A stretch of DNA of 64,000 bases, taken from NCBI RefSeq assembly GCF_004216905.1, contig NZ_SGXJ01000002.1:62001-126000 (forward strand). Reading direction: 5' to 3'. The translations under genes and the position numbers were made by a program. The DNA is from Kribbella sp. VKM Ac-2569 (GTDB taxonomy: Bacteria > Actinomycetota > Actinomycetes > Propionibacteriales > Kribbellaceae). Shown piece by piece: positions 17,658 to 27,568 of this stretch. The first letter of the stretch is position 1, and each line of letters opens with the position of its first letter. The notes under the pieces were generated by a model. The model was not told the DNA's origin, searched no databases, and was given only the letters and a program-made list of their open reading frames with translations.

Positions 17658-18506
17658 CTACGCGGTGAGCTCGGCGGCGAGTACTTCGCGGAGGGTCGTG
17701 GCCGGGCGGCCGAGGAGTGCCGGCAGCGTGGGGTCGACGACGGCGAACTCGCCGCGCCGGGCGGCTGCGAAGATGCCCAGCGTCAGGTCGGCCAGGAACC
17801 CCGGCATCCCGCGGCCGAGTGCCGCCCGCCTCCACTCCTCGTCCGGCACCGTGATCCGGGTGATCTTCCGCCCGACGAGGTCCGAGGCGATCGCGGCGAT
17901 GTCCGCGTAGTCGAACAGTTCCGGCCCGGTCAGCGCGGGCGTGATGCCGTCGAGACGCCCGGGCTCGGTCAGCGCGAGCACCGCCGCGTCAGCCAGATCT
18001 CGGTGCGCTGTCCAGGAGAACGGCCCGTCCTCCGGCAGGATCAGCTCGCCCGTCTCCAGCGCGGATCGCAGCAGGAAGACCGGCGTACTCGCATAGAAAC
18101 CGTTGCGCAGCGCCGTGAACGGTACGCCGGAATTCACCAGGTCCTGTTCGGTCGCGGCGTGGCCTCGGGTCGCGAGGAACAGGGAGTCCGGGTTCGCGGC
18201 CTGGTGGCTGGTGTAGAGGATGCGCTCGGCGCCGGCGGTCTTGGCGAGGTCGATCGCGACGTGGTGCGGCTCCGGGTCGGCCGGGCCGGAAACGATCAGC
18301 ACCTGGGTGGCGCCTTCGAATGCGTGCGCGAGCGAGTCCGGGTCGCCGAAGTCTCCGCGCCGTACCCGGACGCCACGGGCGGCTAGGTCCGCGGCCTTCT
18401 CCGGGTCACGCACGCTGACGCCGAGCTGACTGGTGGGAAGACGGTCCGCGAGGCGGTCGACAACAGCACGGCCGAGACGGCCGGTCGCTCCGGTGACGAT
18501 GATCAT
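17658..18506 (-). CDS. NmrA/QorB-like NAD(P)H-binding protein (atypical SDR)
   Basis: The 282-residue protein starts with IIVTGATGRLGRAVVDRL, an atypical SDR dinucleotide site, and continues like the NmrA/QorB group (RRGDFGDPDSLAHAFEGATQ; ILYTSHQAANPDSLF; GVPFTALRNGFYAST). Members act as NAD(P)H-dependent quinone reductases or redox sensors. ATG 18506 has GAGGAG at a good distance. It is divergent from a TetR regulator, the common arrangement in which the TetR protein controls this gene. Confidence 0.88.
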   Translation of the reverse strand: MIIVTGATGRLGRAVVDRLADRLPTSQLGVSVRDPEKAADLAARGVRVRRGDFGDPDSLAHAFEGATQVLIVSGPADPEPHHVAIDLAKTAGAERILYTSHQAANPDSLFLATRGHAATEQDLVNSGVPFTALRNGFYASTPVFLLRSALETGELILPEDGPFSWTAHRDLADAAVLALTEPGRLDGITPALTGPELFDYADIAAIASDLVGRKITRITVPDEEWRRAALGRGMPGFLADLTLGIFAAARRGEFAVVDPTLPALLGRPATTLREVLAAELTA

Positions 18507-18519
18507 GCACAGCTCCTCG

Positions 18520-18557
18520 TTATCAGTGGATACAGATTGACGCTATCACTGTTAACA
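18520..18557. promoter_or_regulatory. Repeated operator-like motif between nmrA-like gene and tetR
   Basis: Two related copies, CGTTATCAGTGGATAC (18518-18533) and CGCTATCACTGTTAAC (18541-18556), agree at 11 of 16 positions, and CAGTGGATA faces TATCACTG as an imperfect inverted repeat. This AT-rich patch sits just upstream of both starts in otherwise GC-rich DNA. It is a plausible site for the adjacent TetR protein; promoter elements may also lie here. Confidence 0.4.
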
Positions 18558-18584
18558 ACATGAGCCAACCGCTACCGTTGGCGC

Positions 18585-19352
18585 GTGGACGAGCTGCAAA
18601 CCGACGAGACGCCAGGCGACCCGATCACCAGCGGCGACGGTGTAAGTGGGCGGGATCGGATGCGGGCGCACATCGTCGAGGTTGCTGCCAGGCTGCTCGC
18701 GGCGGGTGGGCGGGACGCTGTATCGACGCGGGCGGTCGCGACTGCGGCGGGTACGCAGGCGCCGACGATCTACCGGCTGTTCGGCGACAAGGACGGGCTG
18801 CTCGCGGCGGTGCTCGAGTACGGGTTCTCGACGTACCTCGCGGACAAACCACCGCTCGATCCGACGGCAGACCCGATCACGGACCTCCGCGCGGGATGGG
18901 ACCTGCACATCGGGTTCGGGCTGGCGAATCCGGCACTCTTCCTGCTGATGCATGCCGACACGCAGCCGGGCCGGCGCCCCGCTGCAGCCGAGGCCGGGTT
19001 GGCGATCCTGCGAACCCGGATCCGCAATATCGCGGCCGCCGGACGGTTGCGCGTCGACGAGGGCCTGGCCGCGGAACTGGTACAGGCGGCCGGTTCAGGC
19101 GCCGTACTAGCACTGCTAGCCGTCCCGGAGGAGAGCCGGGATCCACGGCTGGCAGATGCCATGTTCAACGCCTTGATCACGGCAATCACAACAGACCCAG
19201 CACACCACGAGACCGCGGATGACAGGGCGCGGGCGGATGCGGGGGTGGTGACGGCTGCGAATGCGCTGCGGGCGCGGTTGCCGGAGCTTGAGATGCTGAC
19301 CGAAGGCGAGCGTCACGTGCTCGGTGAGTGGCTCGCTCGCATTACCCACTGA
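18585..19352 (+). CDS. TetR/AcrR family transcriptional regulator
   Basis: The 255-residue protein has an N-terminal TetR HTH at about residues 24-72 (IVEVAARLLAAGGRDAVSTR, then AGTQAPTIYRLFGDKDGLLA) and a long helical ligand domain, longer than the usual 190-220 residues. Start is GTG 18585, which leaves about 24 residues before the HTH. It is divergent from the NmrA-like gene, its likely target. The last 40 bases overlap the convergent cobK gene. Confidence 0.92.
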   Translation: MDELQTDETPGDPITSGDGVSGRDRMRAHIVEVAARLLAAGGRDAVSTRAVATAAGTQAPTIYRLFGDKDGLLAAVLEYGFSTYLADKPPLDPTADPITDLRAGWDLHIGFGLANPALFLLMHADTQPGRRPAAAEAGLAILRTRIRNIAAAGRLRVDEGLAAELVQAAGSGAVLALLAVPEESRDPRLADAMFNALITAITTDPAHHETADDRARADAGVVTAANALRARLPELEMLTEGERHVLGEWLARITH

Positions 19353-20056
19353 ACGGCCTCCGCGACCGTCTCGACCACCTCAGGCCCCGCGGGTAGGGCT
19401 GGGCGGTGGATCACTACTACAGGGATTGCGAGTCGGCGGGCTGCGGTGAGTTTGGCGGTTGTGGCGGGGCCGCCACTGTCCTTGGTGACCAGTACGTCGA
19501 TGCCGTGGTCGCGGAGGATCGTCTCCTCGTCGGCGACAGTGAAGGGGCCGCGGGCAAGGATCAGCGTGCACCAGGTGGGACGAGGCTCGGGCGGATCGAC
19601 GCACCGAGCGAGCGTCCTCAGCCCGGTACCAGCGAAGGCATCGAGCCCCTGCCGGCCGACCGTGAGAAACACCCGAGTCCCCAGCCCCGGCAGCAACTCA
19701 GCAGCACCGGAAGCGCTGTCGACCCAATGCCAATTGTCGCCAGGCTCCGGGGCCCATCCCGGTCGCCGCAGCACGAGCAGCGGCGTACCGACCTCCCGCG
19801 TCGCAGCGACCGCATTAGCGGTGATGTTCGCCGCGAACGGATGCGTCGCATCGATCACCGCATCAACCCGATGCTCCCGCAACCAGCCCGCAAGCCCGCC
19901 CACCCCACCGAACCCACCAACCCGAACCTCACCAACCGGCACCCGCGCATCGGCGGTCCGCCCGGCAAGCGACGACACCACCTCGACCCCAGCCTTAGCC
20001 AGCAGACCCGCCAGCTCGCGAGCCTCCCCCGTCCCGCCGAGCAGCAGAACCTTCAT
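19313..20056 (-). CDS. cobK: Precorrin-6A reductase
   Basis: The 247-residue enzyme reduces precorrin-6A to 6B with NADPH in aerobic cobalamin synthesis. It has the N-terminal [16 protein letters not shown] motif, then [36 protein letters not shown] and LVTKDSGG as in CobK/CbiJ. The ATG overlaps the cobM stop (ATGA). It is the last gene of the small cob operon, and its 3' end overlaps tetR. CobK feeds CobL, encoded two genes upstream. Confidence 0.95.
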   Translation of the reverse strand: MKVLLLGGTGEARELAGLLAKAGVEVVSSLAGRTADARVPVGEVRVGGFGGVGGLAGWLREHRVDAVIDATHPFAANITANAVAATREVGTPLLVLRRPGWAPEPGDNWHWVDSASGAAELLPGLGTRVFLTVGRQGLDAFAGTGLRTLARCVDPPEPRPTWCTLILARGPFTVADEETILRDHGIDVLVTKDSGGPATTAKLTAARRLAIPVVVIHRPALPAGPEVVETVAEAVQWVMRASHSPST

Positions 20057-20793
20057 CGCGAGCGATCGGCCGAATAGAGATGACTGTCCCGAAAGGCCGT
20101 TGCCGACAGCACCTTTCCGACGATGATGACGGCGGTACGGCGAACGCCCGCAGACTTCACCTGCTCCGCGATATCGGCGAGCGTGCCGCGCAGGACGACC
20201 TCGTCGTCGCGAGAAGCACGCGCGACCACCGCGACCGGGCAGTCCGCGCCGTAGTTCGGGACGAGTTCCGCGACGACGCGGTCGATCTGCTGCACCGCAA
20301 GATGCAGAACGATCGTCGCCTGACTCGCGCCGAGGGTCGCGAGGTCTTCACCGGCCGGCATCGCGCTGGCGCTGCCGCCGATCCGGGTGAGGACGACGGT
20401 CTGCCCGACCTCGGGGACGGTCAGCTCACGGCGGAGAGTGGCGGCGGCCGCGGCGTACGCCGGTACGCCGGGCGTCACGTCGTACGGGATCTCGAGGGTG
20501 TCGAGGCGGCGCATCTGTTCGGCCATCGCGCTGAAGACGGACGGGTCGCCGGAGTGCAGGCGGGCGACGTCGAGGCCGGCGGCGTGGGCGGTGGCGAGTT
20601 CGGCGACGATCTCGTCGAGGGTCAGGTTCGCGGTGTCGACCTTGCGGGCGCCGGGCGGGCAGTGGTCAAGGAGCTCGGCCGGGACGAGTGCACCGGCGTA
20701 CAGACAGACAGGTGAAGAAGCGATCAGGTCGCGGCCGCGGACGGTGATCAGGTCGGCGGCGCCTGGTCCGGCACCGATGAAGTGAACCGTCAC
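20053..20793 (-). CDS. cobM: Precorrin-4 C11-methyltransferase
   Basis: The 246-residue SAM-dependent enzyme methylates C11 of precorrin-4. Hallmarks are [17 protein letters not shown] at the N-terminus, [28 protein letters not shown] and the tetrapyrrole methylase block [19 protein letters not shown]. The start is GTG 20793, chosen because GTGA overlaps the cobL stop; 39 in-frame upstream codons lie inside cobL. Confidence 0.95.
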   Translation of the reverse strand: MTVHFIGAGPGAADLITVRGRDLIASSPVCLYAGALVPAELLDHCPPGARKVDTANLTLDEIVAELATAHAAGLDVARLHSGDPSVFSAMAEQMRRLDTLEIPYDVTPGVPAYAAAAATLRRELTVPEVGQTVVLTRIGGSASAMPAGEDLATLGASQATIVLHLAVQQIDRVVAELVPNYGADCPVAVVARASRDDEVVLRGTLADIAEQVKSAGVRRTAVIIVGKVLSATAFRDSHLYSADRSR

Positions 20794-21983
20794 TTCGTCA
20801 CGCTCCAGATGGTTACAGGCATGGCTGGGCGCCAGCCGGTCATGGTGCCGATGGCGGAAGCGCGTTGTACGTCGAGGCGGATGAGGTCGCCGCCGACGGC
20901 CTTGTACCACTGGGCGATCAGGGATTCGGTCTCCAACGTGACGCCGTTCGCGACCAGGCGACCGCCCGGGCGGAGTGCGTTCCAGCAGGCGTCGAACATG
21001 CCGGCGGCTGTCGCTCCCCCGCCGATGAAGATCGCGTCCGGCGATTCGAGACCGTCGAGCGCTGCCGGGGCTGCACCTTCTACGGTCTCCACCGCCGCAC
21101 CAAGCGCGGCAACGTTGCGTTCCAGGCGTTTCGCGCGGTCAGGGTCGCGCTCGACGGCGATCGCACGGCAGGACGGATGGTGCCGGGACCACTCGATCGC
21201 GATGCTTCCCGCGCCGCCGCCGATGTCCCAGAGCAGTTGCCCGGGGACGGGCGCGAGGCGGGACAGGGTGACTGCGCGGACTTCGCGCTTGGTCAGTTGA
21301 CCGTCGTTCTCGTATGCGTCGTCGGGCAGGCCGGGTGCTGTCGAGAGGACGGGGGCGTCGGGCGGGCAGAGTACGGCGATGACGTTGAGCGGGGCGACGT
21401 CGTCGGACCAGTCGGTGGCGTTCGTCGTACGGACGCGTTCGGCTGGGCCGCCGAGCTGTTCGAGGACGGTGAACTCGCTTGAACCGTAGCCGCGGGCAAC
21501 CAATAGGTCCGCGACCTCGGCCGGGGTCTGGGCGCCTCGACTGAGGATCAGGACTCGTCGACCGGGCTGGAGGTGCGGGTGGAGTCGCTCGACCGGGTTG
21601 GTCACCAGGCTCACCACTTGCACCTGATCCTGTGCCCAGCCGAGCCGCGCACACGCCAACGAGACGCTCGACGACTGCGGGATCACGCGTACGGCGTCAG
21701 CGCCGAGCAACCGGACCAACGTCGTACCGATGCCGTGGAACGTCGGGTCACCACTGGCCAACACACAGATCCGCCGACCCCGGTGCTCTTCCAGCAACCG
21801 CGGAAGCGCCTCCGACAAAGGCGACGGCCAAGGAACCTGCAAGACATCTCGTTCAGGAATGAGAGCGAGTTGGCGGGGGCTGCCTAGGAGGATGTCGGCT
21901 TGCTCGATGGCTGTGCGGGCTGGGGTCGACAGGCCGTTCCAGCCGTCGGCGCCCAGGCCTACGACGGTGATGGGGTCAGGCAT
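20790..21983 (-). CDS. cobL: Precorrin-6Y C5,15-methyltransferase (decarboxylating)
   Basis: The 397-residue two-domain enzyme methylates precorrin-6B at C5 and C15 and decarboxylates the C12 acetate. Residues 1-210 are the CbiE-like methylase ([15 protein letters not shown], then [15 protein letters not shown] type block); residues 220-397 are the CbiT-like methylase with [20 protein letters not shown] and [18 protein letters not shown]. The fused form is typical of aerobic producers. Its start overlaps the upstream oxidoreductase by 8 bases. Other cob genes are not in the window. Confidence 0.96.
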   Translation of the reverse strand: MPDPITVVGLGADGWNGLSTPARTAIEQADILLGSPRQLALIPERDVLQVPWPSPLSEALPRLLEEHRGRRICVLASGDPTFHGIGTTLVRLLGADAVRVIPQSSSVSLACARLGWAQDQVQVVSLVTNPVERLHPHLQPGRRVLILSRGAQTPAEVADLLVARGYGSSEFTVLEQLGGPAERVRTTNATDWSDDVAPLNVIAVLCPPDAPVLSTAPGLPDDAYENDGQLTKREVRAVTLSRLAPVPGQLLWDIGGGAGSIAIEWSRHHPSCRAIAVERDPDRAKRLERNVAALGAAVETVEGAAPAALDGLESPDAIFIGGGATAAGMFDACWNALRPGGRLVANGVTLETESLIAQWYKAVGGDLIRLDVQRASAIGTMTGWRPAMPVTIWSVTK

Positions 21984-22353
21984 TGCCGAGGACCTTTGTC
22001 ACGGTGATCTCGATGACTACGCGTTGTGGGTTGACCCGTGGCTCCTTGTAGCGCTTGGCGTACCGCCGTTCGGCCTCGTGTACCCGCGCAGGGTCGTCGC
22101 TGACCACGGCACGCCCCTCGATCGTGCTCCAGCGCCGGCCGTCCACCTGAGTCACCGCGACAGCCGCCTCCCCGAGCCGCCGGATCGCTCGGGCCTTGTA
22201 CGACGTACCGGAGCAAATCACCCGCAGCAACCCCACCTCGGCGTCCAAGGTCGCCCCGACCGGCGTCGCGTGCACCGTCCCGTCTGCTCGGACAGTACTC
22301 AGCACACAAAGGTGCCGCTCGCTCCAGAACCCAACCAGCTGCTCACTGAACAC
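21976..22353 (-). CDS. Pyridoxamine 5'-phosphate oxidase-fold, probable F420-dependent oxidoreductase
   Basis: The 125-residue protein has the split-barrel fold signature LVGFWSERHLCVLSTVRADG and HATPVGATLDAEVGLLRVIC seen in actinobacterial F420-dependent reductases (biliverdin reductase-like group). The start chosen is GTG 22353: a longer reading from 22434 would translate a strong terminator hairpin. It overlaps cobL by 8 bases and so heads the cob operon. A redox role on a tetrapyrrole is an attractive guess given the neighbours, but this fold also binds FMN or heme. Confidence 0.82.
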   Translation of the reverse strand: MFSEQLVGFWSERHLCVLSTVRADGTVHATPVGATLDAEVGLLRVICSGTSYKARAIRRLGEAAVAVTQVDGRRWSTIEGRAVVSDDPARVHEAERRYAKRYKEPRVNPQRVVIEITVTKVLGNA

Positions 22354-22370
22354 CCAGCGATCGTAGACAG

Positions 22371-22428
22371 GCCCGCCCGGTGAGGCACCGGGCGGGCCTG
22401 TGAGCGCTGGACCCCTCAGACCAGCGCT
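22371..22428 (-). terminator. Two tandem terminator hairpins after the ABC-2 exporter operon
   Basis: AGCGCTGG, 10-base loop, CCAGCGCT (22403-22428) is followed on the minus strand by GCCCGCCCGGTG, loop AGG, CACCGGGCGGGC (22371-22397), a perfect 12-bp stem. Both lie between the exporter permease stop (22449) and the oxidoreductase start (22353), so they probably separate the two operons. Confidence 0.8.
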
Positions 22429-22448
22429 GATCATGGTCAGCCGAAACG

Positions 22449-24047
22449 TCAGCCGATGTCGCGGCGACGGAACGTGGCGAAGCCGGTGATCGTGAGCGCT
22501 GCGGCGATCGCAGTCAGCCAGAGCACCGGTGCGACGGAGAAGTCACCGCCCGGCAGCCGCGGCGTGTGGCCGTACGGGCTGAGGTTGATCATCCACTGCG
22601 GCAGGTTGAAGATCTCGCCGAACTGACCGATCAGCAGGAACACGCCGTACAGCGCCCACCCGCCGGTCACCAGCTTGGGCGCGAACCCGAACAGGATGAC
22701 GACCAGCGCGGTCACCAACCAGATCGCAGGCAGCTGTACGGCGGCTGCGGCGAGCATCCGCGGCACCTGACGGCCGACGTTGCCGAGCGACGCACCACTC
22801 GAGATCCCGGAGCCCAGTCCGGCGACCAGGATCAGTACGCCCGTGCCGAGCAGCGCCATCAGCACATGACTCGCCAGCCACTGCGCTCGAGAGACACCGG
22901 TCGCCAGCAACGGCTCGGCCCGCAGCGCGGTCTCCTCCGACCGCAGTCGCAACGCCGCCTGAATCCCGAACGCCGACGCCAGCAGCCCGACCATGCCCAT
23001 CTCGGTCGCCAGGAACGCATCCGTGATGCCCTCCACTCCACCGAGCTTCTGCACCATCTCCTTCGCGCTGTCACTGGTGACGAACCCGTCGACGTTGCTG
23101 GCGATGTTGCCGACCAGCAGACCCAGCAGCAGGAACGCGAAACCCCAGGCGAGTAACGAGCCCCGGTGCAGCCGCCAGGCCAACGCGAGCGGGGAGCGCA
23201 ATGACTTGGCCGCCCGGGGCGGTCCGGGACGTGGCCGCACCAGACCAGCCCCCAGGTCGCGCCGGCCGATCAGTGCGGTCGCTGCTGCGATCAGTACGGC
23301 GAGGAACACCAGCGGCACCAGTAGTACGGCCCAGCGGTCACCGGCGTACGCACGGACCTGCTGCGACCAGCCGATCGGTGACAGCCACGAGACCCACTGC
23401 GTGCTGCCGTCTGCGGACGAGTCGCCGATGGCGCGCAGTACGTACGCCATGCCCAGCACGACTGCTGTCAGTCCGTTCGCAGCCCTCGCACTCTCAGTGA
23501 CCTGCGAGGTCACCGCAGCCACACCGGCGAACGACAGTCCGGCTGCCGCCCACATCAACCCGAATGCGAACGACCCCTTCGTGTCCAAGCCACTGCCCAT
23601 CAGCGACAGCGCGGTCAGCAGCCCGAGCACGATCACAGTCGCCCCGGACACGATCAGTGCGGAGGTCAGAGCGGCGTACCGACCGAGTACGCCGGCACTC
23701 AGCAGCTCGAGCCGCCCGGACTCCTCCTCGCTGCGGGTGTGCCGTACGACGAGCATTCCGCCGAGCAACGCGACCAGGAGCGCGCCGAATGCGGTGAGCT
23801 TGAACAGCGAGACCTCCCCGAGCGAGGACTCGTCGAAGATCCGCCCGTACAGCGAGACCAGCGCGGGTGACGCGTTGGACGTCCGAGCCGCGTCGACCAG
23901 CGCCTTGGGGTCCGTGTACAGGTCCATCGTCGCCTTGGCCGAGCCGGCGGCCGTCATCACGAACACGACGATCCAGATCGGGATCAGGATCCGGTCCCGG
24001 CGTAGCGCGAGCCGCACCAGCGTCCCGGTACCGACGAAGTCGTTCAT
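22449..24047 (-). CDS. ABC-2 type exporter permease (TnrB/polyketide-exporter type)
   Basis: The 532-residue protein has twelve or so transmembrane helices in two repeated halves, each starting with a short cytoplasmic amphipathic piece ([38 protein letters not shown]) and containing an [17 protein letters not shown] or [18 protein letters not shown] loop. This is typical of actinobacterial antibiotic-resistance exporters such as tetronasin TnrB. It overlaps the ATPase gene by 4 bases. The exported compound is unknown. Confidence 0.9.
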   Translation of the reverse strand: MNDFVGTGTLVRLALRRDRILIPIWIVVFVMTAAGSAKATMDLYTDPKALVDAARTSNASPALVSLYGRIFDESSLGEVSLFKLTAFGALLVALLGGMLVVRHTRSEEESGRLELLSAGVLGRYAALTSALIVSGATVIVLGLLTALSLMGSGLDTKGSFAFGLMWAAAGLSFAGVAAVTSQVTESARAANGLTAVVLGMAYVLRAIGDSSADGSTQWVSWLSPIGWSQQVRAYAGDRWAVLLVPLVFLAVLIAAATALIGRRDLGAGLVRPRPGPPRAAKSLRSPLALAWRLHRGSLLAWGFAFLLLGLLVGNIASNVDGFVTSDSAKEMVQKLGGVEGITDAFLATEMGMVGLLASAFGIQAALRLRSEETALRAEPLLATGVSRAQWLASHVLMALLGTGVLILVAGLGSGISSGASLGNVGRQVPRMLAAAAVQLPAIWLVTALVVILFGFAPKLVTGGWALYGVFLLIGQFGEIFNLPQWMINLSPYGHTPRLPGGDFSVAPVLWLTAIAAALTITGFATFRRRDIG

Positions 24048-24970
24048 CGGACGGCCGCCTCAGGCTCCTGTGAATCCTGGGCAGGTACGTCGTCCTCGTA
24101 GTGCCGCAGGAACAGCTCCTCGAGCGTCGGCGGCTGCGCCACCAGGCTCGTGATCCCGCTCGCGGACAGCTGCCGCATCACGGCCTCGAGCTGGGCGGTG
24201 TCCACCTCGAGGCGGACCCGGTTGCCCTGGACGTCGAGGTCGTGGATCCCCGGCAGCTGCGCGAGGCCGTTCGGCGACCCGGCCAGCTCCGCGTGGATCG
24301 ACGTACGCGTGAGGTGGCGCAGGTCGGCCAGCGTGCCGGTCTCGACCACCTTGCCGCGGCGGATGATGCTGATCCGGTCACACAGGGCCTCGACCTCGGA
24401 CAGGATGTGGCTCGACAGCAGCACGGTGCGGTCGCGCTGACGCTCCTCCTCGATGCACTGCCGGAACACCTCCTCCATCAGCGGGTCCAGACCGGACGTG
24501 GGCTCGTCCAGGATCAGCAGCTCGACGTCACTCGCGAGAGCGGCGACCAGGGCGACCTTCTGCCGGTTGCCCTTGGAGTACGTCCGGCCCTTCTTGGTCG
24601 GGTCGAGGTCGAACCTGCGCAGCAGCTCGTCGCGCTTCTTCTCGTCCAGCCCGCCACGGAGCCGGCCGAGCAGGTCGATCACCTCGCCGCCGGTCAGGTT
24701 CGGCCACAGGTTCACGTCGCCCGGGACGTACGCCAGCCGCCGGTGCAGCTTCGCGGCGTCGCCCCACGGGTCCCCGCCGAGCAGCGAGACATCACCGGCG
24801 TCACCGCGCAGCAGTCCGAGCAGGACGCGGATGGTGGTGGACTTCCCGGCGCCGTTCGGCCCGAGGAAGCCATGCACCTCACCGGTCGCGACCTCAAGGT
24901 CGAGACCGTCGAGGGCGTGCGTACTTCCGTACGACTTGTGCAGTCCAGAGACCACGATGGCTGATGTCAT
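24044..24970 (-). CDS. ABC exporter ATP-binding protein
   Basis: The 308-residue ATPase pairs with the downstream permease. Walker A is [10 protein letters not shown] (about 38-47), the signature region reads [19 protein letters not shown], Walker [16 protein letters not shown]-loop [14 protein letters not shown]. The C-terminal 70 residues form the extra domain seen in drug-export ATPases (DrrA/TnrB2-like). ATG 24970 faces the GbsR/MarR gene across 97 bases carrying inverted repeats, so the neighbour is the likely repressor. Confidence 0.94.
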   Translation of the reverse strand: MTSAIVVSGLHKSYGSTHALDGLDLEVATGEVHGFLGPNGAGKSTTIRVLLGLLRGDAGDVSLLGGDPWGDAAKLHRRLAYVPGDVNLWPNLTGGEVIDLLGRLRGGLDEKKRDELLRRFDLDPTKKGRTYSKGNRQKVALVAALASDVELLILDEPTSGLDPLMEEVFRQCIEEERQRDRTVLLSSHILSEVEALCDRISIIRRGKVVETGTLADLRHLTRTSIHAELAGSPNGLAQLPGIHDLDVQGNRVRLEVDTAQLEAVMRQLSASGITSLVAQPPTLEELFLRHYEDDVPAQDSQEPEAAVR

Positions 24971-25008
24971 GATTCATAACGTACACTTCATTCAGAAGTT
25001 TGTGAATC
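24971..25008. promoter_or_regulatory. Inverted repeats between exporter operon and GbsR/MarR regulator
   Basis: ACTTC-ATTCA-GAAGT (24985-24999) is a perfect 5-5-5 inverted repeat, bracketed by GATTCA (24971-24976) and TGAATC (25003-25008). The patch is strikingly AT-rich and directly upstream of the exporter ATG, as expected for a MarR-type operator and promoter. Function is inferred from position. Confidence 0.5.
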
Positions 25009-25067
25009 TTGCTAACACGTTTCTCACAAGTCAGGTAATCGAGTGACCCAAAGGGGATGATGGGGCG

Positions 25068-25580
25068 GTGAGTGCACTTCGAGACGACGACGCGGTCCGG
25101 CGATACACCGAGCAGTTCGGCAACCTGCTGGCCGAGACCGGCTGGCCGCGGATGGCCGCCCGGGTGTTCGCCGCGATCCTGTCCAGCGTGGACGGTCGGA
25201 TGACGGCCGCCGAACTGTCCGACCAGCTGCAGGCGAGCCCCGCCGCGGTCTCCGGCGCGGTCAACTATCTGCTGCAGCTGCGCCTGGCGACCCGTGAGCG
25301 CGAGCCCGGCAGTCGCCGCGATGTGTACGTCGTGCAGGACGACGCCTGGTACCAGACGATGATGAGCGAGGACGCCTCGCTGGTGCGCTGGTCCGAATCC
25401 CTCCGCAAGGTCCTCGACGCCGCCGGCGAAGGCACCGACGCCCACCACCGCATCCGCATCTCCCTGGCCTTCATCGACTTCATCAGCGAAGAGGTGAAAG
25501 GCCTCACCGAACGCTGGGTAAAACGCAAAGCCGAACTGGACGCCGAAATCGCCGCGGAGTACGACACGCCCGACCGCTGA
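25068..25580 (+). CDS. GbsR/MarR family transcriptional regulator
   Basis: The 170-residue protein has a winged helix at about residues 35-100 (ARVFAAILSSVDGRMTAAEL, SDQLQASPAAVSGAVNYLLQ, LRLATREREPGSRRDVYVVQ) with helical dimerisation segments, matching the GbsR branch of MarR regulators. Start is GTG 25068. It is divergent from an ABC-2 drug-type exporter operon, suggesting repression relieved by the exported compound. A bidirectional hairpin follows. Confidence 0.93.
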   Translation: MSALRDDDAVRRYTEQFGNLLAETGWPRMAARVFAAILSSVDGRMTAAELSDQLQASPAAVSGAVNYLLQLRLATREREPGSRRDVYVVQDDAWYQTMMSEDASLVRWSESLRKVLDAAGEGTDAHHRIRISLAFIDFISEEVKGLTERWVKRKAELDAEIAAEYDTPDR

Positions 25581-25599
25581 GCGCCGTACTGCGCACAGG

Positions 25600-25645
25600 C
25601 AACGGGGACCTTGCACAGGCTATTGCTTGTCCAAGGCCCCCATTG
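25600..25645. terminator. Bidirectional terminator between regulator and secreted peptidase
   Basis: CAACGGGGACCTTG (25600-25613) pairs with CAAGGCCCCCATTG (25632-25645) at 12 of 14 positions. It sits between two convergent genes, 20 bases after the regulator stop and 12 bases beyond the peptidase stop. Confidence 0.75.
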
Positions 25646-25656
25646 GGTGTCTCCGG

Positions 25657-27516
25657 TCAGCGGAGAGTGCTGTTCGCCACCGCGTCGAGGCTCTGCTGCA
25701 GGATCGGGTTCACCCGCGGCTGCTTCGACTTCGGCAGGTGTACGGCGTTGCCGTCGACCGGGCCGTCGACCGGGTAGACCGACAGCTCGGCGGGTAGCGG
25801 TGACGTCCCGCAGACCTGGTCCTTGCCGGGTAGCTCGCCGGCGAACACGAACCGGTCGCCGATCTCCTCCACACAGGCCGACGGCGAGCCGACGTACTGC
25901 CCGTGCTGACCTTCGTCGTCGATGGCAACGAACCGGGTCGCCTTGGCGGTGCCCTCATGGGTCCGCAGCGCACCCTCGTACGCCGTCGCCGGGTCCAGCT
26001 CGTCCTGCACCATCAGGATTCGCGGCGAGCCCACAAGGTCGACCTTGCGGTCCTGCGGCGGGTACGGCCAGAACGCGCACATCGGTACGCCGTTCAGATA
26101 GCCGAAGAAGCTGTACTTGCGCGCCATCTTGTCGGCCTCGCGCAGGTAGTACCCCGGGTCGTGGCTGAACGCGGTGTCGTTGCAGCGGACCGTCGTACTG
26201 ATCGCGCCGAGGTTGACGGTCGCGTCACCGCTCGACCTGGCCGCAGTCGCCCAGGCGTCCGCAATGACCGACCGGGCCGAGTCGACACGCACCGCGGCGG
26301 CTGCCGCGGACGTGGCCGCGGGTGTCACGCCGTACCGGGCGCGAATCGCGGCGAGAGTGTCGAAGGCCTGCAGTTCAGGCGAGATCCGGGCCCACGCGCG
26401 GTCGACGTGCCGCAGCTCGACCTCACCGGACGCCGACGGGTCCTTCACGTACTCGTCGTGCACGAGGATGTCGACGGTGGCCCGGATGAAGCGCACGTTG
26501 CCGTACTGCGCGCTGTAGATCATGCCGTCCAGGTTGTCGCCGCGGACACTACTGGCGCCGGCCTTCACCAGCTTCACCAGGTCGGCTCGGACCTGGTCGT
26601 ACTTCGCGGTCACCTGCTTCGGCGTCGACCCGAGCCCCTGGATCATGTCGGCGTGCCGGGCGATCCACGGGATGAGCTGGGTGTCCCGCCGCCGCTGGCC
26701 GGAGAACGGGTCGAAGTTCATGTTCTCCCACTGCGTGTGGGTCCAGTCCATGTTCGAGTCGAGCACGAACCGGCCGACCCGCTCCGGGTACGCGTCGGCG
26801 TACCAGCCGCCGAGCCAGGTCCCGTAGCTGTAGCCGATGAAGTTCAGCTGGCGGGCCTTCAGCAGCGCCCGCAGGAACTCCATGTCGTACACGGTCTGCT
26901 GGCTGCTGACGAACCGGCCGAACTCGGTCGCCGCGCACGCCTCGGCCTGCAGCTTCGCCTCGGCCACCTCGACCTGATGGGTCAGCTTGGTGCGCTCCTT
27001 GTAGTCCGGCGTCACCGGCAACGCGTTCAGCTTCTCGGTCGTGGTAATGCACTGCAGCGGCGTGCTCTGACCGAAGCCGCGCGGGTCGAACCCGAGCAGG
27101 TCGAAGTCGCTGAACAGCTGCGGCTTCTCGACCGCGAGCGACGCGGACAGCGTCAGGCCCGCGCCACCCGGTCCGCCCGGGTTCGTGGTCATCAGGCCCT
27201 TCGAGGTACCGGTGGCCTTGCTGTAGGAGATCGCCACCTTAACGTCCGGGTGCGCGTCCGGGTGCGCCCAGTCCATCGGGACGGTGACCGTAGCGCAGTT
27301 GGTGGTCGGCGCTTGCGGGTACAGGCGCTTGACCGCGGCGTCGAACGAGCAGACCGACCAGTTGACCGGCTGGTCGAGGTACTTCTGCGGAATGGCGGGC
27401 ACCGGCGGATCCACCGGTCCCCTCGACGGGTGCACCGCGTCGGCGGTGCCGACGGCCAGCTGCGGTACGACGAGCAGCGTGGCGAGGGCCAGGGCGATCG
27501 TGCGAGATCTCATCAT
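25657..27516 (-). CDS. Secreted alpha/beta hydrolase, tripeptidyl aminopeptidase-like (SlpD/SlpE type)
   Basis: The 619-residue protein has a signal peptide (TIALALATLLVVPQLAVGTADA), an alpha/beta hydrolase core with oxyanion region TTNPGGPGGAGL (about 112-123), DLLGFDPRGFGQS, nucleophile elbow GYSYGTW (about 225) and DSNMDWT, and a C-terminal TAP-like domain with VQDELDPATAYEGAL and the His in DEGQHGQY. These are the Ser, Asp and His of the triad. Family members remove N-terminal peptides outside the cell. Two adjacent ATGs are possible starts; the first is given. Confidence 0.92.
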   Translation of the reverse strand: MMRSRTIALALATLLVVPQLAVGTADAVHPSRGPVDPPVPAIPQKYLDQPVNWSVCSFDAAVKRLYPQAPTTNCATVTVPMDWAHPDAHPDVKVAISYSKATGTSKGLMTTNPGGPGGAGLTLSASLAVEKPQLFSDFDLLGFDPRGFGQSTPLQCITTTEKLNALPVTPDYKERTKLTHQVEVAEAKLQAEACAATEFGRFVSSQQTVYDMEFLRALLKARQLNFIGYSYGTWLGGWYADAYPERVGRFVLDSNMDWTHTQWENMNFDPFSGQRRRDTQLIPWIARHADMIQGLGSTPKQVTAKYDQVRADLVKLVKAGASSVRGDNLDGMIYSAQYGNVRFIRATVDILVHDEYVKDPSASGEVELRHVDRAWARISPELQAFDTLAAIRARYGVTPAATSAAAAAVRVDSARSVIADAWATAARSSGDATVNLGAISTTVRCNDTAFSHDPGYYLREADKMARKYSFFGYLNGVPMCAFWPYPPQDRKVDLVGSPRILMVQDELDPATAYEGALRTHEGTAKATRFVAIDDEGQHGQYVGSPSACVEEIGDRFVFAGELPGKDQVCGTSPLPAELSVYPVDGPVDGNAVHLPKSKQPRVNPILQQSLDAVANSTLR

Positions 27517-27568
27517 CTGCGAACTCCGTGTATCCGGGCGGGGATCAGGAATGCAGGCAAACCTATCG

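Noticed and set aside
22354-22434. Upstream start (22434) for the oxidoreductase before cobL
   Set aside because: It would read through a perfect 12-bp terminator hairpin and adds Gly/Pro-rich sequence absent from the family.
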